This document shows, in pieces, positions 51,797 to 59,512 of a stretch of DNA of 64,000 nt (positions are counted from its first letter, which is position 1; each line of letters opens with the position of its first letter). The position numbers and the translations under genes are program-made. Location: NCBI RefSeq assembly GCF_001422725.1, contig NZ_LMMA01000036.1, forward strand, positions 1 to 64,000, in the 5' to 3' direction. Origin of the DNA: Flavobacterium sp. Leaf82 (GTDB lineage Bacteria > Bacteroidota > Bacteroidia > Flavobacteriales > Flavobacteriaceae). Under the pieces are notes generated by a model. That model did no database searches. It saw nothing but the letters and a program-made list of their open reading frames with translations, and was not told where the DNA came from.

Positions 51797-53020
51797 ATGA
51801 AAACAAGCACAATTACCCCTTCTAAGCAGTTAGCCCAACAAACTATTTTTTCTATTTTATTTACGATTAGCTTTACGCATTTCCTGAACGATATGTTGCA
51901 GGCAGTTGTTCCTGCGGTTTATCCTATTATTAAGGAGAAATTTCATTTAACGTTTACTGATATCGGATTAATTACTTTGACGTATCAGCTTACAGCATCA
52001 ATTTTACAGCCTTTTGTTGGTTTTTATACAGATCGAAAACCGCGTCCGTATTCGTTGGCAATCGCAATGGTTTTTACATTGGTTGGTTTGGCTGCCGTTG
52101 CTGTGGCTTCCAGTTTCGTTAATATTTTACTAGCCGTAAGTTTAATAGGTATCGGGTCTTCTATATTTCATCCTGAATCTTCAAGGGTTGCGCATTTGGC
52201 TTCGGGAGGAAAAAAGGGTTTGGCACAATCTATTTTTCAATTGGGCGGAAATGCAGGAAGCGCAATCGGACCTTTGCTTGCCGCGATAATTGTTGTTCCT
52301 TATGGACAGTTTAATATTATCTGGTTTTGTCTTGCTGCAGTTTTAGGAATTGTGATTCTTTCCGGAATTGCAAAATGGTATCAGGAACATTTAAATCTTA
52401 AAGCATTAAATAAAAACGCAGTTGCAGAAGAGGTTCATCATTCGCTTTCTAAACAAAAAGTAATCTTTTCATTGGGTATTTTATTGGTTTTGATATTTTC
52501 TAAATACTTTTATATGGCGAGTATGACAAGTTATTATACGTTTTATCTTATCGATAAATTTCATTTGTCTGTACAGGAATCTCAAATCTATCTTTTTGCT
52601 TTTCTTGGTGCTGTGGCTGCCGGAACTTTATTTGGCGGACCATTAGGAGACCGTTTTGGACGAAAGTATATTATCTGGATTTCTATATTAGGTGTTGCTC
52701 CTTTTACGTTATTATTGCCTTATGCTTCTCTTTTCTGGACAGGAATTTTATCTGTAATTATTGGATTAATTATCTCATCTGCTTTTTCTGCAATTTTAGT
52801 TTATGCAACTGAACTTGTTCCCGGAAAAGTGGGTTTAATTGCGGGGCTTTTCTTTGGTCTTGCCTTTGGAATGGGCGGATTAGGATCTGCTATTTTAGGA
52901 AAATTAGCTGATACAACAAGTATAGAATATGTTTTTAAAGTATGCGCATTCCTGCCTTTGATAGGTATTTTGACAAGTTTGCTTCCTAATATTGAGGGAA
53001 AGAAAAAAATGCAAAATTAA
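51797..53020 (+). CDS. MFS transporter, fosmidomycin-resistance (Fsr)-like
   Basis: This is a 407-residue major facilitator with 12 helices. The N-terminal FTHFLNDMLQAVVPAVYPIIK and the loop FYTDRKPRPYS are characteristic of the Fsr group, and GGPLGDRFGRKYII is the second-half motif A. Relatives export fosmidomycin or other small anions. It is controlled by the adjacent FadR-type protein, judging by the operators. It ends at a strong bidirectional-looking terminator. Confidence 0.9.
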   Translation: MKTSTITPSKQLAQQTIFSILFTISFTHFLNDMLQAVVPAVYPIIKEKFHLTFTDIGLITLTYQLTASILQPFVGFYTDRKPRPYSLAIAMVFTLVGLAAVAVASSFVNILLAVSLIGIGSSIFHPESSRVAHLASGGKKGLAQSIFQLGGNAGSAIGPLLAAIIVVPYGQFNIIWFCLAAVLGIVILSGIAKWYQEHLNLKALNKNAVAEEVHHSLSKQKVIFSLGILLVLIFSKYFYMASMTSYYTFYLIDKFHLSVQESQIYLFAFLGAVAAGTLFGGPLGDRFGRKYIIWISILGVAPFTLLLPYASLFWTGILSVIIGLIISSAFSAILVYATELVPGKVGLIAGLFFGLAFGMGGLGSAILGKLADTTSIEYVFKVCAFLPLIGILTSLLPNIEGKKKMQN

Positions 53021-53066
53021 TTTATCTAACAAAATTAAATTATTTCTTACTAATTCATTATTTATA

Positions 53067-53102
53067 AAAAAAGCGCTAAATCTATTGACTTAGCGCTTTT
53101 TT
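53067..53102. terminator. Terminator between MFS and metQ genes
   Basis: AAAAAAGCGCTAA (53067-53079) pairs perfectly with TTAGCGCTTTTTT (53090-53102). U-runs occur on both strands, so it can stop both convergent transcripts. Confidence 0.93.
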
Positions 53103-53129
53103 GTTTGCATTACAATGCGGGATATTTTA

Positions 53130-53948
53130 TTACCAGCCTTTTACAGCTCCGCCTTTAAATTCGCGAACTGCTGCTTGTTCAACTTCTGCAGATTGAAAAG
53201 CTTGTAAAAACTGTTTTACTTTTTCTTCGTTTTTATTGTCTTCACGACTTACTACTAAGTTTACATAAGGAGAATCTTTATCCTCTACAAACAAAGCATC
53301 GCGAGAAGGAACTAATCCTGCCTGAGAAGCAAAAGTATTATTGATGATTGCAATTGTTACGTTATCATCATCAAGCGCTCTTGGCAATTGAGGTGCTTCT
53401 AATTCTAATATTTTTAAGTTTTTAGGATTGCTTACAATATCAGTTACTTTAGGCAATAAACCAATTCCAGGCTTAAGTTTCAATAAACCGTTTTTTTCCA
53501 GAAGTAATAAAGAACGTCCTCCGTTTGTTGGATCATTTGGGATAATAATCGTGCTTTCATTTTTTAAATCAGCAAGGTTTTTTATTTTTTTAGAATAGGC
53601 AGCGATTGGGTAAATAAACGTTTTTCCAATGATTGCCAATTTATATCCGCGTTGTTTTGATTGTTCGTCAAGATATGGTTTGTGCTGAAAAGCATTTGCA
53701 TCAATATCTCCCTGACTCAAAGCTTCGTTAGGAATCACGTAATCATTAAAAGAAATCAACTCTACTTCAAGTCCGTATTTTTCTTTTGCTACTTTTTTAG
53801 CTGCTTCTGCTACTTTATATTCCGGTCCGGTTGCAACTCCAACTTTTATGTGATGCGGATCATTATTTTTGGCTTTGCCACAATTAACCAACGAAAGTGT
53901 CAAGGTTAAAATTCCGACTGCTTTTAAAAAATTATTTTTAGTAATCAT
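53130..53948 (-). CDS. metQ: Methionine ABC transporter substrate-binding lipoprotein MetQ
   Basis: This 272-residue NlpA-family binding protein has a lipobox with C23 in LSLVNCGK. Family strings include KVGVATGPEY, EVELISFNDYVIPNEALSQGDIDANAFQH and the C-terminal KGGAVKGW. It delivers methionine to MetNI. It is separated from metI by 275 bp that hold a palindromic repeat (53986-54205), which may reduce or alter read-through. Confidence 0.92.
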   Translation of the reverse strand: MITKNNFLKAVGILTLTLSLVNCGKAKNNDPHHIKVGVATGPEYKVAEAAKKVAKEKYGLEVELISFNDYVIPNEALSQGDIDANAFQHKPYLDEQSKQRGYKLAIIGKTFIYPIAAYSKKIKNLADLKNESTIIIPNDPTNGGRSLLLLEKNGLLKLKPGIGLLPKVTDIVSNPKNLKILELEAPQLPRALDDDNVTIAIINNTFASQAGLVPSRDALFVEDKDSPYVNLVVSREDNKNEEKVKQFLQAFQSAEVEQAAVREFKGGAVKGW

Positions 53949-53985
53949 ATTTTAGTTTTTAATTATTATTTAATTCGTTGTGTGT

Positions 53986-54205
53986 GTTTTTTACCGCAAA
54001 GGTCGCGAAGGTTTTTCGCAAAGTTCACTAAGATTTAATGTGTAAACACATTTTTTAAGTTCGCAAAGCTATTTCAACACAAAGCTTTGCGAACTTTGTG
54101 TTTTTAACAAACTTAGCAGAGTAAAAAAACTTTGCGCACTTTGCGGTAAAATCTCAAAACATTAACAAAGCTTAAAAAAAACTTTGCGCACTTTGCGGTA
54201 AAATG
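53986..54205. repeat. CGCAAAG/CTTTGCG inverted repeat cluster between metI and metQ
   Basis: The left arm TTTTACCGCAAAG (53988-54000) can pair with either of two right arms reading CTTTGCGGTAAAAT (54139-54152, 54191-54204). A smaller hairpin, AACACAAAGCTTTGCG, is in the middle. It belongs to the same family as the tandem duplication at 27111-27318. Confidence 0.88.
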
Positions 54206-54223
54206 CCAAAGTATTTCAAAGCA

Positions 54224-54877
54224 TTATCTATGATCAAATCGTTTTGATAAAAAATCCCCTGCAAACTGAATAATGAATACCAAAATCACCAATAATGCTA
54301 ATACTGAATTCATGATTACGGCATCGTACCCAATATAACCGTATTGATACCCAACTTGTCCTAAACCACCGGCTCCAACTGCTCCACCCATTGCAGAATA
54401 TCCTACAAGCGTAATTAATGTGATCGATGCGGCATTTATTAACGATGGCAAAGCTTCCGGAAGTAATACTTTATATACGATTTGAAACGGTGTTGCACCC
54501 AAAGCCCTTGCAGCTTCGATTAATCCTGAAGGCAAACCTAAAAGACTATTCTCTACCAATCTGGCAATAAATGGCGCTGCGCCAATACTTAACGGAACCA
54601 AAGCTGCACTTACACCAATAGAAGTTCCGACTAATGCACGTGTAAACGGAATCATCCAGACGATTAATATAATGAACGGAATTGAACGAAAAACATTCAC
54701 CAAAACCGATAAAGTTCTATTTAAAACGGGTTGATCCAGGATTTGATTTTTACGGGTAAGGAAAAGTAAAATACCGGTTGGAAGTCCCAATGCAAAACCA
54801 AAAAATCCCGACACGAATGTCATCACGATGGTTTCCCAGGTACCGTTTAATAATAAGGTAATAGTAGAATCAGACAT
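54224..54877 (-). CDS. metI: Methionine ABC transporter permease MetI
   Basis: This 217-residue permease has five membrane helices. The EAA loop reads LIEAARALGATPFQIVYKVLLPEALPSLIN. This is the typical MetI length and start (LLLNGTWETIVMTF). It overlaps metN by 8 bp. Confidence 0.94.
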   Translation of the reverse strand: MSDSTITLLLNGTWETIVMTFVSGFFGFALGLPTGILLFLTRKNQILDQPVLNRTLSVLVNVFRSIPFIILIVWMIPFTRALVGTSIGVSAALVPLSIGAAPFIARLVENSLLGLPSGLIEAARALGATPFQIVYKVLLPEALPSLINAASITLITLVGYSAMGGAVGAGGLGQVGYQYGYIGYDAVIMNSVLALLVILVFIIQFAGDFLSKRFDHR

Positions 54878-55901
54878 AACCTATGATTTCTGTTTTAATA
54901 TGTTTAGAAATAAAATATTGAATTGCTGCTTCGTAATTCTCGCGTTTACCTGATAATTCGATCAGCATAACACCAAAATTGACATCACCAGCCTGATCCA
55001 TTTGTGCACTAACAATTTTAAAATTAGTATCAAACAATCGCGAAACTTCAGATATAACAGGTTCATTTACAGATTTTCCGGTCATTTCTAACCTCAACAA
55101 CGGACTCAAACCTTCGCCATCTTCTTTTTGTAAACGTTCCTGATATACTCTCGGGATATCAAGGTGCAATGACGATGCAATAAATTCTTTTGTTAATTCA
55201 TGTTTTGGGTCGGCAAAAATTTCTCCTACACTTCCCTGCTCGATCAATTTTCCGTGACTGATTACGGCAACCTCATCACAAATCGATTTCACGACTTCCA
55301 TTTGGTGCGTAATCAAAAGAACTGTAATGTTTAAACGGCGATTAATATCTTTCAATAAATTCAAAATCGATCTTGTAGTCGCAGGATCAAGCGCGCTTGT
55401 GGCTTCATCGCATAAAAGCACTTTTGGATTATTAGCCAAAGTTCTTGCAATTGCAACTCTCTGTTTTTGACCTCCGGAAAGGCTTGCAGGATAATCATTT
55501 GCTTTTTCTGCCAAACCTACCAATTGCAGTAATTCTAAAACACGAGTCTGAATATCCGTTTTTGAAGCGCCAGCCAATTTAAGCGGGAAAGCCACATTTT
55601 CGAAAACAGTTCTGGAAGAAAGCAAATTGAAATGCTGAAAAATCATTCCTATTTGTCTTCTCTCGATCGCCAATTGTGCATTTGATAGTTGCATTAACGA
55701 TTTTCCGTCTACGATAATTTCTCCCGAAGTTGGTCTTTCCAGTAAGTTCACACAACGAATCAAAGTACTTTTTCCGGCTCCCGAAGTTCCAATTACACCA
55801 AAGATTTTCCCTGGAGGAACTTTAAGCGAAACATCTGATAAAGCCGAAACGATTCGGTTTTTCTGATGAAAATTCTTGGTGACATTTTTTAATTCAATCA
55901 T
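54870..55901 (-). CDS. metN: Methionine ABC transporter ATP-binding protein MetN
   Basis: This 343-residue ATPase has Walker A GTSGAGKST near residue 38, the LSGGQ signature near 142, Walker B VLLCDEATS and the H-loop ITHQ. A C-terminal NIL regulatory domain (~265-343) gives methionine trans-inhibition in relatives. It is the first gene of the metNI(Q) unit. A hairpin terminator and further dyads lie upstream, suggesting leader control. Confidence 0.95.
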   Translation of the reverse strand: MIELKNVTKNFHQKNRIVSALSDVSLKVPPGKIFGVIGTSGAGKSTLIRCVNLLERPTSGEIIVDGKSLMQLSNAQLAIERRQIGMIFQHFNLLSSRTVFENVAFPLKLAGASKTDIQTRVLELLQLVGLAEKANDYPASLSGGQKQRVAIARTLANNPKVLLCDEATSALDPATTRSILNLLKDINRRLNITVLLITHQMEVVKSICDEVAVISHGKLIEQGSVGEIFADPKHELTKEFIASSLHLDIPRVYQERLQKEDGEGLSPLLRLEMTGKSVNEPVISEVSRLFDTNFKIVSAQMDQAGDVNFGVMLIELSGKRENYEAAIQYFISKHIKTEIIGYV

Positions 55902-55982
55902 TTTATTTATTCAAATTAAATCTGCTATATCCACAGACATACATACTTAACGCATCTGAAATTCTTAAATTTAAAAATCAAA

Positions 55983-56010
55983 AAGCCTTTCAATAAATTA
56001 TGAAAGGCTT
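55983..56010 (-). terminator. Terminator-like hairpin in the metN leader
   Basis: AAGCCTTTCA (55983-55992) pairs perfectly with TGAAAGGCTT (56001-56010). A U-run (CTTTTTG) follows only on the minus strand. It lies about 82 nt upstream of the metN start and far (560 bp) from the upstream gene, so it could be an attenuator. Confidence 0.75.
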
Positions 56011-56044
56011 CAGAAATAAATTATTTTATTTTTATATATAAGCC

Positions 56045-56105
56045 AGTTCATACCATCGCATAGTCGCACAACATATGTTGCAGCTATAATAATTGGTATT
56101 CTGGT
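56045..56105 (-). ncRNA. Candidate structured leader RNA upstream of metN
   Basis: Nested complementary segments lie just upstream of the terminator hairpin: ATACCA with TGGTAT, ATAG with CTAT, and a CAACATATGTTG centre. Together they can fold into one long interrupted stem. No known SAM riboswitch consensus was recognised. It could equally be another dispersed palindrome. Confidence 0.35.
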
Positions 56106-56211
56106 TATCGTTTTTCATTGCTGCGGCAAATTTAAAGAGATATTTTGAATTTCAACACAAAATCCTAAACTTTTTTTATCCTATCGATCTAATAGACTTT
56201 TTTAAGGATTT

Positions 56212-56293
56212 GGAGCTATTTCCTGCTGTACGCTATATCTTTTTATTTTTAAAGAAAAAACAAAAAGGATATCGCTTCCATCAGGGCTAGGGC
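56212..56293. repeat. ~83-bp structured repeat element, copy B (reverse orientation)
   Basis: It begins GGAGCTATTTCCTGCTGTAC and ends CGCTTCCATCAGGGCTAG, the reverse complement layout of 35521-35603. The A/T hairpin core and both ends are conserved while the middle differs by small indels. Confidence 0.85.
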
Positions 56294-56322
56294 AATTGGT
56301 TTTATAAGAAATATTGGTTTTT

Positions 56323-56587
56323 ATGGCACACGGATGATACGGATTCGCTATCGCGAAAACGCGGATTTTTTATTTTTATGAAACGGATCGTACAGTATGT
56401 CATTTCGACCAAAGGGAGAAATCACACTCGAAACTCCGCAAAAAATGTCGCCAATCTTTGTCGAATCCCGAGTGTGATCCTTCGTTCCTCAGGATGACAA
56501 GATTGAGGGTAGCTATGATGAGTAAAATAAAAAAATCCGTTTTTATCCGCGTTTTCGCGAAGCGAATCCGTGTCATCCGTGTGCCAT
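56323..56587. repeat. Long inverted repeat enclosing a dispersed palindrome
   Basis: ATGGCACACGGATGATACGG... (56323-56366) is complementary, with few mismatches, to 56545-56587. Inside lies a copy of the TTTCGAC...AAATGACA-type dispersed palindrome (56398-56500). The right arm supplies the last four codons and the stop codon of the cupin gene at 56573-57055. Confidence 0.9.
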
Positions 56588-57055
56588 AATATCAGCATCT
56601 AATAATATCGCCAATTGAATACAAGGCAAATCAGATCGATTGCTCCAAGCGTGATTGGTTCCTCTTTGAACTACGATATCTCCGGCTTGCAAAAGCGTTT
56701 CGTCTTCATCGACAATAAGCCAAATTTCTCCGGAAAGAATTACGATATAATCCAAAGTATCGGTTTGATGCATTAACGGATGCGGCTGACCTTCTTCTGC
56801 AATGATTCCTAAGTCTTTGTCTGGCGGAATCTGAACGTATCGAAAATAACTTCCGTTTTTGGGTGTATTGGGGAAAGCGGTATTTTCGATTACTTTTTCT
56901 TCTTCTAATTTTACGGGCATACTATCTGTTGACCAAATATCTGATATAATTAACCCGGGGAAATGTTCTGATACATTCGATACAATTGCATCTGTTTCGA
57001 TTATTGATTTTCCGTTTTTTAAGCCTGTAACGATCCTTCTCGGAATTGTTTTCAT
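56573..57055 (-). CDS. Cupin-domain protein
   Basis: This 160-residue protein has one cupin domain (HPLMHQTDTLDYIVILSGEIWLIVDE; GDIVVQRGTNHAWSNRS). There is no signal peptide. The reaction is unknown; it may bind a metal and act on a small polar compound. Start overlaps the oxidoreductase gene by 4 bp (ATGA), and the pair probably is controlled by the divergent HxlR regulator. The C-terminal residues MAHG and the stop codon are encoded by a dispersed repeat, so the original end has been altered. Confidence 0.87.
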   Translation of the reverse strand: MKTIPRRIVTGLKNGKSIIETDAIVSNVSEHFPGLIISDIWSTDSMPVKLEEEKVIENTAFPNTPKNGSYFRYVQIPPDKDLGIIAEEGQPHPLMHQTDTLDYIVILSGEIWLIVDEDETLLQAGDIVVQRGTNHAWSNRSDLPCIQLAILLDADIMAHG

Positions 57056-58050
57056 AGTTGTTTCATTTGCATTATTAATTTCTTTCCGTTGGTTTTATTA
57101 TCACGAAGTATTTGGTGAGCTTTGAGGATTGTATCAACTTCTAAAGCTCCTATTATTTCAATATTTGGCGGCGTAATGGTCTTTTTTTCGAGTAAAATCT
57201 TTAATTCTTCAAGTCCGTTTTTATAATAATCATATCTCTTTTCCAGTCCATAAGCATAATTAGAAATGTTTAAAATCGTTGCACCTTTACTAAAAAGAAC
57301 TTCGCGCGAATCCGGAGTAGAAAAATTGGTTACATCAACATAAGTTCCGTTGGTTTTTAAAAGTTTTGCTGCTGTAACGGCAATTTCATTTCCAACCAAA
57401 TCAACTACAAAATCAAAGCTTTCATTCTTATTTAACGCTAAAGCAGTTTCATAGACATCTTCTTTTCTATAATTAATAATCTGATTTGATTTTATGCCAA
57501 GATCCAGCAATGCAGTAATACTACTTTCGTTTCCTGCTGTGACAATTAAGTTGCGATTTCCTCTTTCGATTAATAATTTAAGGAGCATATTCCCTACTCC
57601 GCCAGCAGCTCCGGTTATAAAAATAGAATCCGTAAGATTGGCTTTCATCCTTGTAATAGATTGCAAAGCAGTTAATCCTACCGAAGGAATTGCTGCACCT
57701 TCTTCAATAGAAATAGTGTTGGGTAAATGCATTACGATTTCGGCGGGAACGCAAATATACTCGGCATACGTACCATTTGATCCCATACTTCCGGAACCAC
57801 AAAAAACCCGATCGCCAATTTTAAAACCGGTTACTTTTTCTCCAATAGCTGAGACTATTCCGGAGAATTCCCTACCCAAAATAGGTGAATGCAATAACTT
57901 GCGTTCCGTGCCATTTTCGGTCATTTGATAATCGATTGGGTTAAAACCAGCAGCTATAATTTTTACCTGAATCTGATTGTCTTTTGGTAATGGAGTTGCT
58001 ACTTCTTCCAGATAAAATTGTCCATTTTGATGTAAAACGATTGCTTTCAT
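57052..58050 (-). CDS. Zinc-independent quinone oxidoreductase/MDR-family alcohol dehydrogenase
   Basis: This 332-residue medium-chain reductase starts AIVLHQNGQFYLEEVATP and carries the NADP-binding TGAAGGVGNMLLKL near residue 145. Zinc ligands of classical ADHs are missing, as in quinone oxidoreductases. It likely reduces quinones or enones with NADPH. It is first in a two-gene operon with a cupin, divergent from HxlR. Confidence 0.9.
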   Translation of the reverse strand: MKAIVLHQNGQFYLEEVATPLPKDNQIQVKIIAAGFNPIDYQMTENGTERKLLHSPILGREFSGIVSAIGEKVTGFKIGDRVFCGSGSMGSNGTYAEYICVPAEIVMHLPNTISIEEGAAIPSVGLTALQSITRMKANLTDSIFITGAAGGVGNMLLKLLIERGNRNLIVTAGNESSITALLDLGIKSNQIINYRKEDVYETALALNKNESFDFVVDLVGNEIAVTAAKLLKTNGTYVDVTNFSTPDSREVLFSKGATILNISNYAYGLEKRYDYYKNGLEELKILLEKKTITPPNIEIIGALEVDTILKAHQILRDNKTNGKKLIMQMKQL

Positions 58051-58090
58051 TTTTCTTCTTTTATCCTACGAAATTAAAGTACAAATACTT

Positions 58091-58128
58091 TATTTTTGCT
58101 ATGGGTTAACTCAAGGTTACCGGTTACC
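58091..58128 (+). promoter_or_regulatory. HxlR promoter with GGTTACC repeats
   Basis: TATTTTTG (58091-58098) is a good -7 element for the HxlR gene. Three GGTTA repeats (58104, 58115, 58122; the last two read GGTTACC) overlap the predicted start of transcription and lie between the divergent genes. They are probable HxlR operators. Confidence 0.7.
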
Positions 58129-58142
58129 GAATAGAAACTACT

Positions 58143-58523
58143 ATGGCAAAAATTAACGATAACGGAACGCTTCGCGAAGCCAATTGTTCAGAAGAACTTA
58201 TGGCAATGCGCGATAGTCTGGATGTTTTGGGAGGAAAATGGAAATTAATGATTTTGCGTTTTCTGACTAACAGAACACATCAGGTTATTAATTTCAAGAA
58301 AATGCAACGAGAGATCGAAGGCATTTCGGCAAAGATGCTGAGTAAAGAATTAAAAGAATTAGAAACTAATCTTCTGGTTTCAAGAACGGCACAGCAAACA
58401 AAACCTGTAACGGTTATTTATGCCATTACCGAATACGGAAAATCTGTTCTTCCGGTAACGGAAACTTTGGTCAACTGGGGTTTAAGCCATCGAGAAAAAA
58501 TAATTGAAAAGATTAATAAATAA
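58143..58523 (+). CDS. HxlR family transcriptional regulator
   Basis: This 126-residue winged-helix regulator has the HxlR core LDVLGGKWKLMILRFL and MQREIEGISAKMLSKELKELE. It is divergent from the quinone oxidoreductase-cupin operon. Members respond to electrophiles through cysteine; C19 (REANCSEEL) is the only early cysteine here and could serve. It is a paralogue of the HxlR at 36736. Confidence 0.92.
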   Translation: MAKINDNGTLREANCSEELMAMRDSLDVLGGKWKLMILRFLTNRTHQVINFKKMQREIEGISAKMLSKELKELETNLLVSRTAQQTKPVTVIYAITEYGKSVLPVTETLVNWGLSHREKIIEKINK

Positions 58524-58533
58524 CCAACATTTA

Positions 58534-59433
58534 TTATTCTAAAAACTTATAACGTAATCCCAGTTCGAATCCATCATTTGCGTAAGCTCCTGTATTGCCA
58601 ATAAAACTGGAATAAGATAAAAAGATTCCGAGTTTGTCTAATGTAATCCCAAAAGAGCCCGAGATAACCTCGTTTGTATGATACATAGCTGATATATTTG
58701 TATGATATTCCGGCATAGTAAAATTAGCCCCAACATCCATAATGTCTTTATATCCTCTAATTGTTCGATATGCTACGAGAGGTTCGATGTTAAAATCATT
58801 TATTCTGCTCGACACAAATATTTTATAACTTATAGCAGAGTAAAAAATCTGACTATCTACATATCGTCTTTCTCCGTTATCATTTTCGAAAAAAGTATTA
58901 TTCAGATTTGGTACTGCCGCCTGAACGGTTAACAATTTTGAAGTATAGGAAATACCAAAATCACCATCTAAAGCTCCTCCTTCATTAAAATTCTGAAGCG
59001 AAGGATCTTCTATATCTCCACTAATTTTACTCTTATCAAGTGACAGAAACCTGGCGCCTAATGAAAGTCCAAAATTCAACTTTTGATCTTCGTCATTAAG
59101 AGGCAAATGGTAAGCAAATGTTCCTAAAATTCTGGAATTGGTAATTAAACCTGCTCTGTCGCTGCTAAAATTAAGTCCATATGCTGCTCTGCTATCGGGG
59201 TTGTATTCACCTGTTGCATACAACATAACGGGATTTCCGGGAACATCATCCCATTGTCTCTGAAATCCAAGATTTACATTTAGACCTTTATTTAATCCTG
59301 CCATTGCCGGATTACCCAAATATTGGTTTTGGTAATACATGGCTTCGAATTTGTTTAATTGGGCATTTGCTGTATTAGCTATTAATAATGCTATACTCAA
59401 AAACAGGATTGGCTTGATGATGAATAATCTCAT
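58534..59433 (-). CDS. PorP/SprF family type IX secretion outer-membrane protein
   Basis: From the ATG at 59433 this is a 299-residue protein with a signal peptide (PILFLSIALLIANTANA). The PorP/SprF pattern is clear: MYYQNQYLGNPAMAGLNKGLNVNLGFQRQW at the mature N-terminus and repeated beta-strands of a 14-strand barrel ending LGLRYKFLE. In Flavobacterium johnsoniae SprF is needed for secretion and surface attachment of the adhesin SprB. Here it follows a giant adhesin gene by 79 bp, an equivalent SprB-SprF arrangement. Confidence 0.92.
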   Translation of the reverse strand: MRLFIIKPILFLSIALLIANTANAQLNKFEAMYYQNQYLGNPAMAGLNKGLNVNLGFQRQWDDVPGNPVMLYATGEYNPDSRAAYGLNFSSDRAGLITNSRILGTFAYHLPLNDEDQKLNFGLSLGARFLSLDKSKISGDIEDPSLQNFNEGGALDGDFGISYTSKLLTVQAAVPNLNNTFFENDNGERRYVDSQIFYSAISYKIFVSSRINDFNIEPLVAYRTIRGYKDIMDVGANFTMPEYHTNISAMYHTNEVISGSFGITLDKLGIFLSYSSFIGNTGAYANDGFELGLRYKFLE

Positions 59434-59512
59434 AATTATTTTTTTACTTGTACTCATATCGATAGGGTTATGATAAGACAATTATTTATTTAATTTTTTT
59501 GAACTACAGTTT

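Noticed and set aside
55902..56105. SAM-I or SAM-II riboswitch before metN
   Set aside because: None of the conserved sequence blocks of these classes could be found; only a generic structured leader is supported.
57494..57928. 144-codon plus-strand frame
   Set aside because: Antisense shadow of the quinone oxidoreductase gene; no family resemblance.
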